A DNA stretch of 15,969 nt from Deltaproteobacteria bacterium (GTDB taxonomy: Bacteria > Desulfobacterota_B > Binatia > Bin18). Location of the stretch: the NCBI GenBank assembly GCA_012271025.1, contig JAAXHF010000261.1:1-15969 (forward strand), read 5' to 3'. Under the pieces are notes generated by a model. The model was not told where the DNA came from, did not search any database, and worked only from the letters and a program-made list of their open reading frames with translations. Below are positions 14,383 to 15,969 of this stretch, in pieces (positions within the stretch are counted from its first letter, which is position 1; each line of letters opens with the position of its first letter). The translations under genes and the position numbers were made by a program.

Positions 14383-14412
14383 TTGCCAAAGCGTCGGCTT
14401 GCCGGATATGGA
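14383..14412 (+). promoter_or_regulatory. Possible promoter for the DUF507 gene pair
   Basis: TTGCCA (14383-14388) and TATGGA (14407-14412) are spaced by 18 bp, with five and three consensus matches. The site would start transcription almost at the ATG of 14420, giving a leaderless message, which fits the lack of a clear ribosome-binding site there. The same short gap must also hold the divergent ntrB promoter. Weak call. Confidence 0.25.
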
Positions 14413-14419
14413 ATAGACT

Positions 14420-14695
14420 ATGCGGTATTCCGAAGCCGAGTGCCGGGCGGCGGCCGAAGCCCTGGTCCGCAGCCTGAGTGAGAAAGGCTTGCTCCAGCTC
14501 CAGACCGAGCAGCGCCGTAGCGCGGAGCAGCTCGCCCAGGCCCTGCTGGAGAATTTCCGCCAGGAAGAGGAATTGCGGCGCGAAGCCGAACGGCTGGCCG
14601 AGGCGCATATGCCGACCGGTCAGGCGGTGGACCGCCATAAAGTTGTCCAGATGATCGTCCAGCGTCTGGCCGAAGAGCGCAGTTTCGTCCTATGA
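14420..14695 (+). CDS. DUF507-like protein, first of a tandem pair
   Basis: This 91-residue protein has the size and the general N-terminal pattern of DUF507 proteins (a short Met-x-x-Ser-Glu start, then an amphipathic helix ALVRSLSEKGLLQ). The middle is a long Glu/Arg-rich helix (ENFRQEEELRREAERLAEA), and the tail VVQMIVQRLAEERSF lacks the WxVLYRRYF ending of classical members. It overlaps the following, clearer DUF507 gene by four bases (ATGA), so the two are translationally coupled and may form a hetero-oligomer. The function of the family is unknown. The ATG has no clear Shine-Dalgarno sequence. The family call rests on pattern and position, so it is less sure than for its neighbour. Confidence 0.65.
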   Translation: MRYSEAECRAAAEALVRSLSEKGLLQLQTEQRRSAEQLAQALLENFRQEEELRREAERLAEAHMPTGQAVDRHKVVQMIVQRLAEERSFVL

Positions 14696-14961
14696 GCCGC
14701 TTATCCGACGCACGCATCACGGCCCTGGCCCGGCTGACGCTCCGGGTCTTGGCCAGCCAGGGCAGGCTGACGAGCGAGCGGGCCGCCCTGGCCGAGAGCA
14801 AGCGTGTGCTGGCCGACCATTTTCAGCTGGATGATAAAATCGACGCGCTGGTGCGGCGCAAGATCGCCTCGCTGTCGCGGCGGGTTGTCCCGGACAGTGC
14901 CGAGTGGAGCGTGTTGTACCGACGCTACTTTGAGGAAGAACGCCGCAAGCGGAAATTCTGA
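14692..14961 (+). CDS. DUF507 family protein
   Basis: The 89-residue protein matches the DUF507 family well: the start RLSDARITALARL, the central helix ESKRVLADHFQLDDKIDALVR, then KIASLSRRVVPDS and the end EWSVLYRRYFEEERRKR. The predicted structure is all helical, highly charged and soluble. Its ATG overlaps the TGA of the preceding gene as ATGA, a standard coupling arrangement. Members of this family are small, widespread in deltaproteobacteria and related phyla, and of unknown function. It lies 116 bp upstream of groES with its own intergenic region, so co-transcription with the chaperonin genes is possible but a separate promoter is likely. Confidence 0.85.
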   Translation: MSRLSDARITALARLTLRVLASQGRLTSERAALAESKRVLADHFQLDDKIDALVRRKIASLSRRVVPDSAEWSVLYRRYFEEERRKRKF

Positions 14962-14971
14962 AGTTTTTTGC

Positions 14972-14999
14972 TTGACAAGCGGAGCAGAGTGATTAAGTT
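14972..14999 (+). promoter_or_regulatory. Candidate promoter of groES-groEL
   Basis: A perfect -35 hexamer TTGACA (14972-14977) follows a T-run, and TAAGTT (14994-14999) lies 16 bp further as a poor -10. The -35 box lies within a short palindrome, GCTTG-A-CAAGC (14970-14980). No CIRCE element (TTAGCACTC-N9-GAGTGCTAA) and no good sigma-32 -10 (CCCCATNT) was seen, so heat-shock control by HrcA or RpoH is not evident. Confidence 0.4.
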
Positions 15000-15000
15000 G

Positions 15001-15018
15001 CCGGAGATTCTACTCCGG
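15001..15018 (+). repeat. Short hairpin in the groES leader
   Basis: CCGGAG (15001-15006) pairs with CTCCGG (15013-15018) around ATTCTA. It falls just downstream of the candidate -10 region and would lie at the 5' end of the groESL transcript, where it could stabilise the message. Confidence 0.45.
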
Positions 15019-15077
15019 GGCTCGGGCTCCGTGCAAATACGACACACATTATCCTCAGACAAGAAAGGAGAGGAGGC

Positions 15078-15365
15078 ATGAAAATTCGACCCTTACAGGA
15101 TCGGATCATCGTAAAACGGATGGAAGAAGAAGAGAAGACGGCGGGTGGTATCATCATTCCCGACACGGCCAAAGAGAAACCCCAGGAGGGCAAGGTCGTT
15201 GCCGTGGGCAAAGGCAAGGTCGGGGAAGATGGCAAGGTGCAACCCCTGGACGTGAAACCTGGAGACAAGGTCCTCTTCGGTAAATATGCGGGAACCGAAA
15301 TCAAACTCGAAGGTGAAGAACACCTGATCATGCGGGAAGACGATCTTCTCGGCGTGGTCGAATAG
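15078..15365 (+). CDS. groES: Co-chaperonin GroES
   Basis: The 95-residue protein is the heptameric lid of the GroEL chamber. It has the standard start [13 protein letters not shown], the mobile loop [20 protein letters not shown] (16-35) whose GGIII tripeptide binds GroEL, and the ending [16 protein letters not shown]. Length is typical. Two Shine-Dalgarno-like motifs precede the ATG; AAGGAG (15065-15070) is at the correct distance, while AGGAGG (15071-15076) is probably too close to be used. groEL follows after 20 bp in the classic operon order. Confidence 0.98.
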   Translation: MKIRPLQDRIIVKRMEEEEKTAGGIIIPDTAKEKPQEGKVVAVGKGKVGEDGKVQPLDVKPGDKVLFGKYAGTEIKLEGEEHLIMREDDLLGVVE

Positions 15366-15373
15366 GGATGTAA

Positions 15374-15969
<596 letters not shown>

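Noticed and set aside
14340..14420. Sigma-54 promoter upstream of ntrB (TGGCAAG on the minus strand)
   Set aside because: The required GC of the -12 element is not at the correct 10-bp distance from the GG of the -24 element, so the match fails.
14962..15077. CIRCE or sigma-32 heat-shock control element before groES
   Set aside because: No TTAGCACTC/GAGTGCTAA inverted repeat and no CCCCAT-type -10 were found; only a TTGACA -35 and a short unrelated hairpin are present.

Overview
This is a GC-rich, gene-dense bacterial chromosomal window with ordinary metabolic and housekeeping genes. Most plus-strand genes have a visible Shine-Dalgarno sequence, and there is no sign of phage, insertion sequence, CRISPR, rRNA or tRNA. 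Several features point to a deltaproteobacterial-grade lineage (Desulfobacterota, Myxococcota, Tectomicrobia or a relative): the threonine synthase / archaeal-type phosphoglycerate mutase pair, tandem DUF507 genes, a DUF1640 protein and a split B12-dependent acyl-CoA mutase. This placement is inferred from gene content and is only moderately secure.

Layout. 1-3638 (+): the 3' part of threonine synthase, an ApgM-family enzyme of the subfamily proposed to be a homoserine kinase, a GlpX-family protein and an enoyl-CoA hydratase; the last two are almost fused in translation. 3639-4501: a secreted small protein whose frame is cut by an in-frame amber codon, then a leader. 4502-9107 (+): large and small subunits of a coenzyme B12-dependent acyl-CoA mutase, a geranylgeranyl-reductase-like flavoprotein, a strong 14-bp inverted repeat, a very basic single-pass membrane protein and a BtuF-like protein without signal peptide. 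9196-10994 (+): replicative helicase DnaB and a DUF1640 coiled-coil membrane protein. 11023-14351 (-): an NtrB/NtrC-type two-component system followed, with no spacing, by thiamine-phosphate synthase. 14420-15969 (+): two overlapping DUF507 genes, then groES and the 5' part of groEL.

How the genes work together. ThrC and the ApgM-like protein probably carry out the last two steps of threonine synthesis. The mutase subunits, the flavoprotein and the nearby enoyl-CoA hydratase suggest acyl-CoA rearrangement and beta-oxidation, and the BtuF-like protein may bind the cobalamin the mutase needs. NtrBC would be a cytosolic sigma-54 regulatory pair.

Two points stand out on residue-level reading. 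The mutase large subunit, which simple homology would call methylmalonyl-CoA mutase, has Phe and Gln where that enzyme has Tyr89 and Arg207; this is the isobutyryl-CoA mutase pattern. The GlpX homologue has an intact full-length frame but has lost several normally conserved active-site residues (Thr90, the Asp61 and Glu213 equivalents, the Tyr of the YM(D/E)K motif), so its role as a fructose-1,6-bisphosphatase is doubtful. No wholly new multi-gene system is evident; these two divergent enzymes are the best leads.
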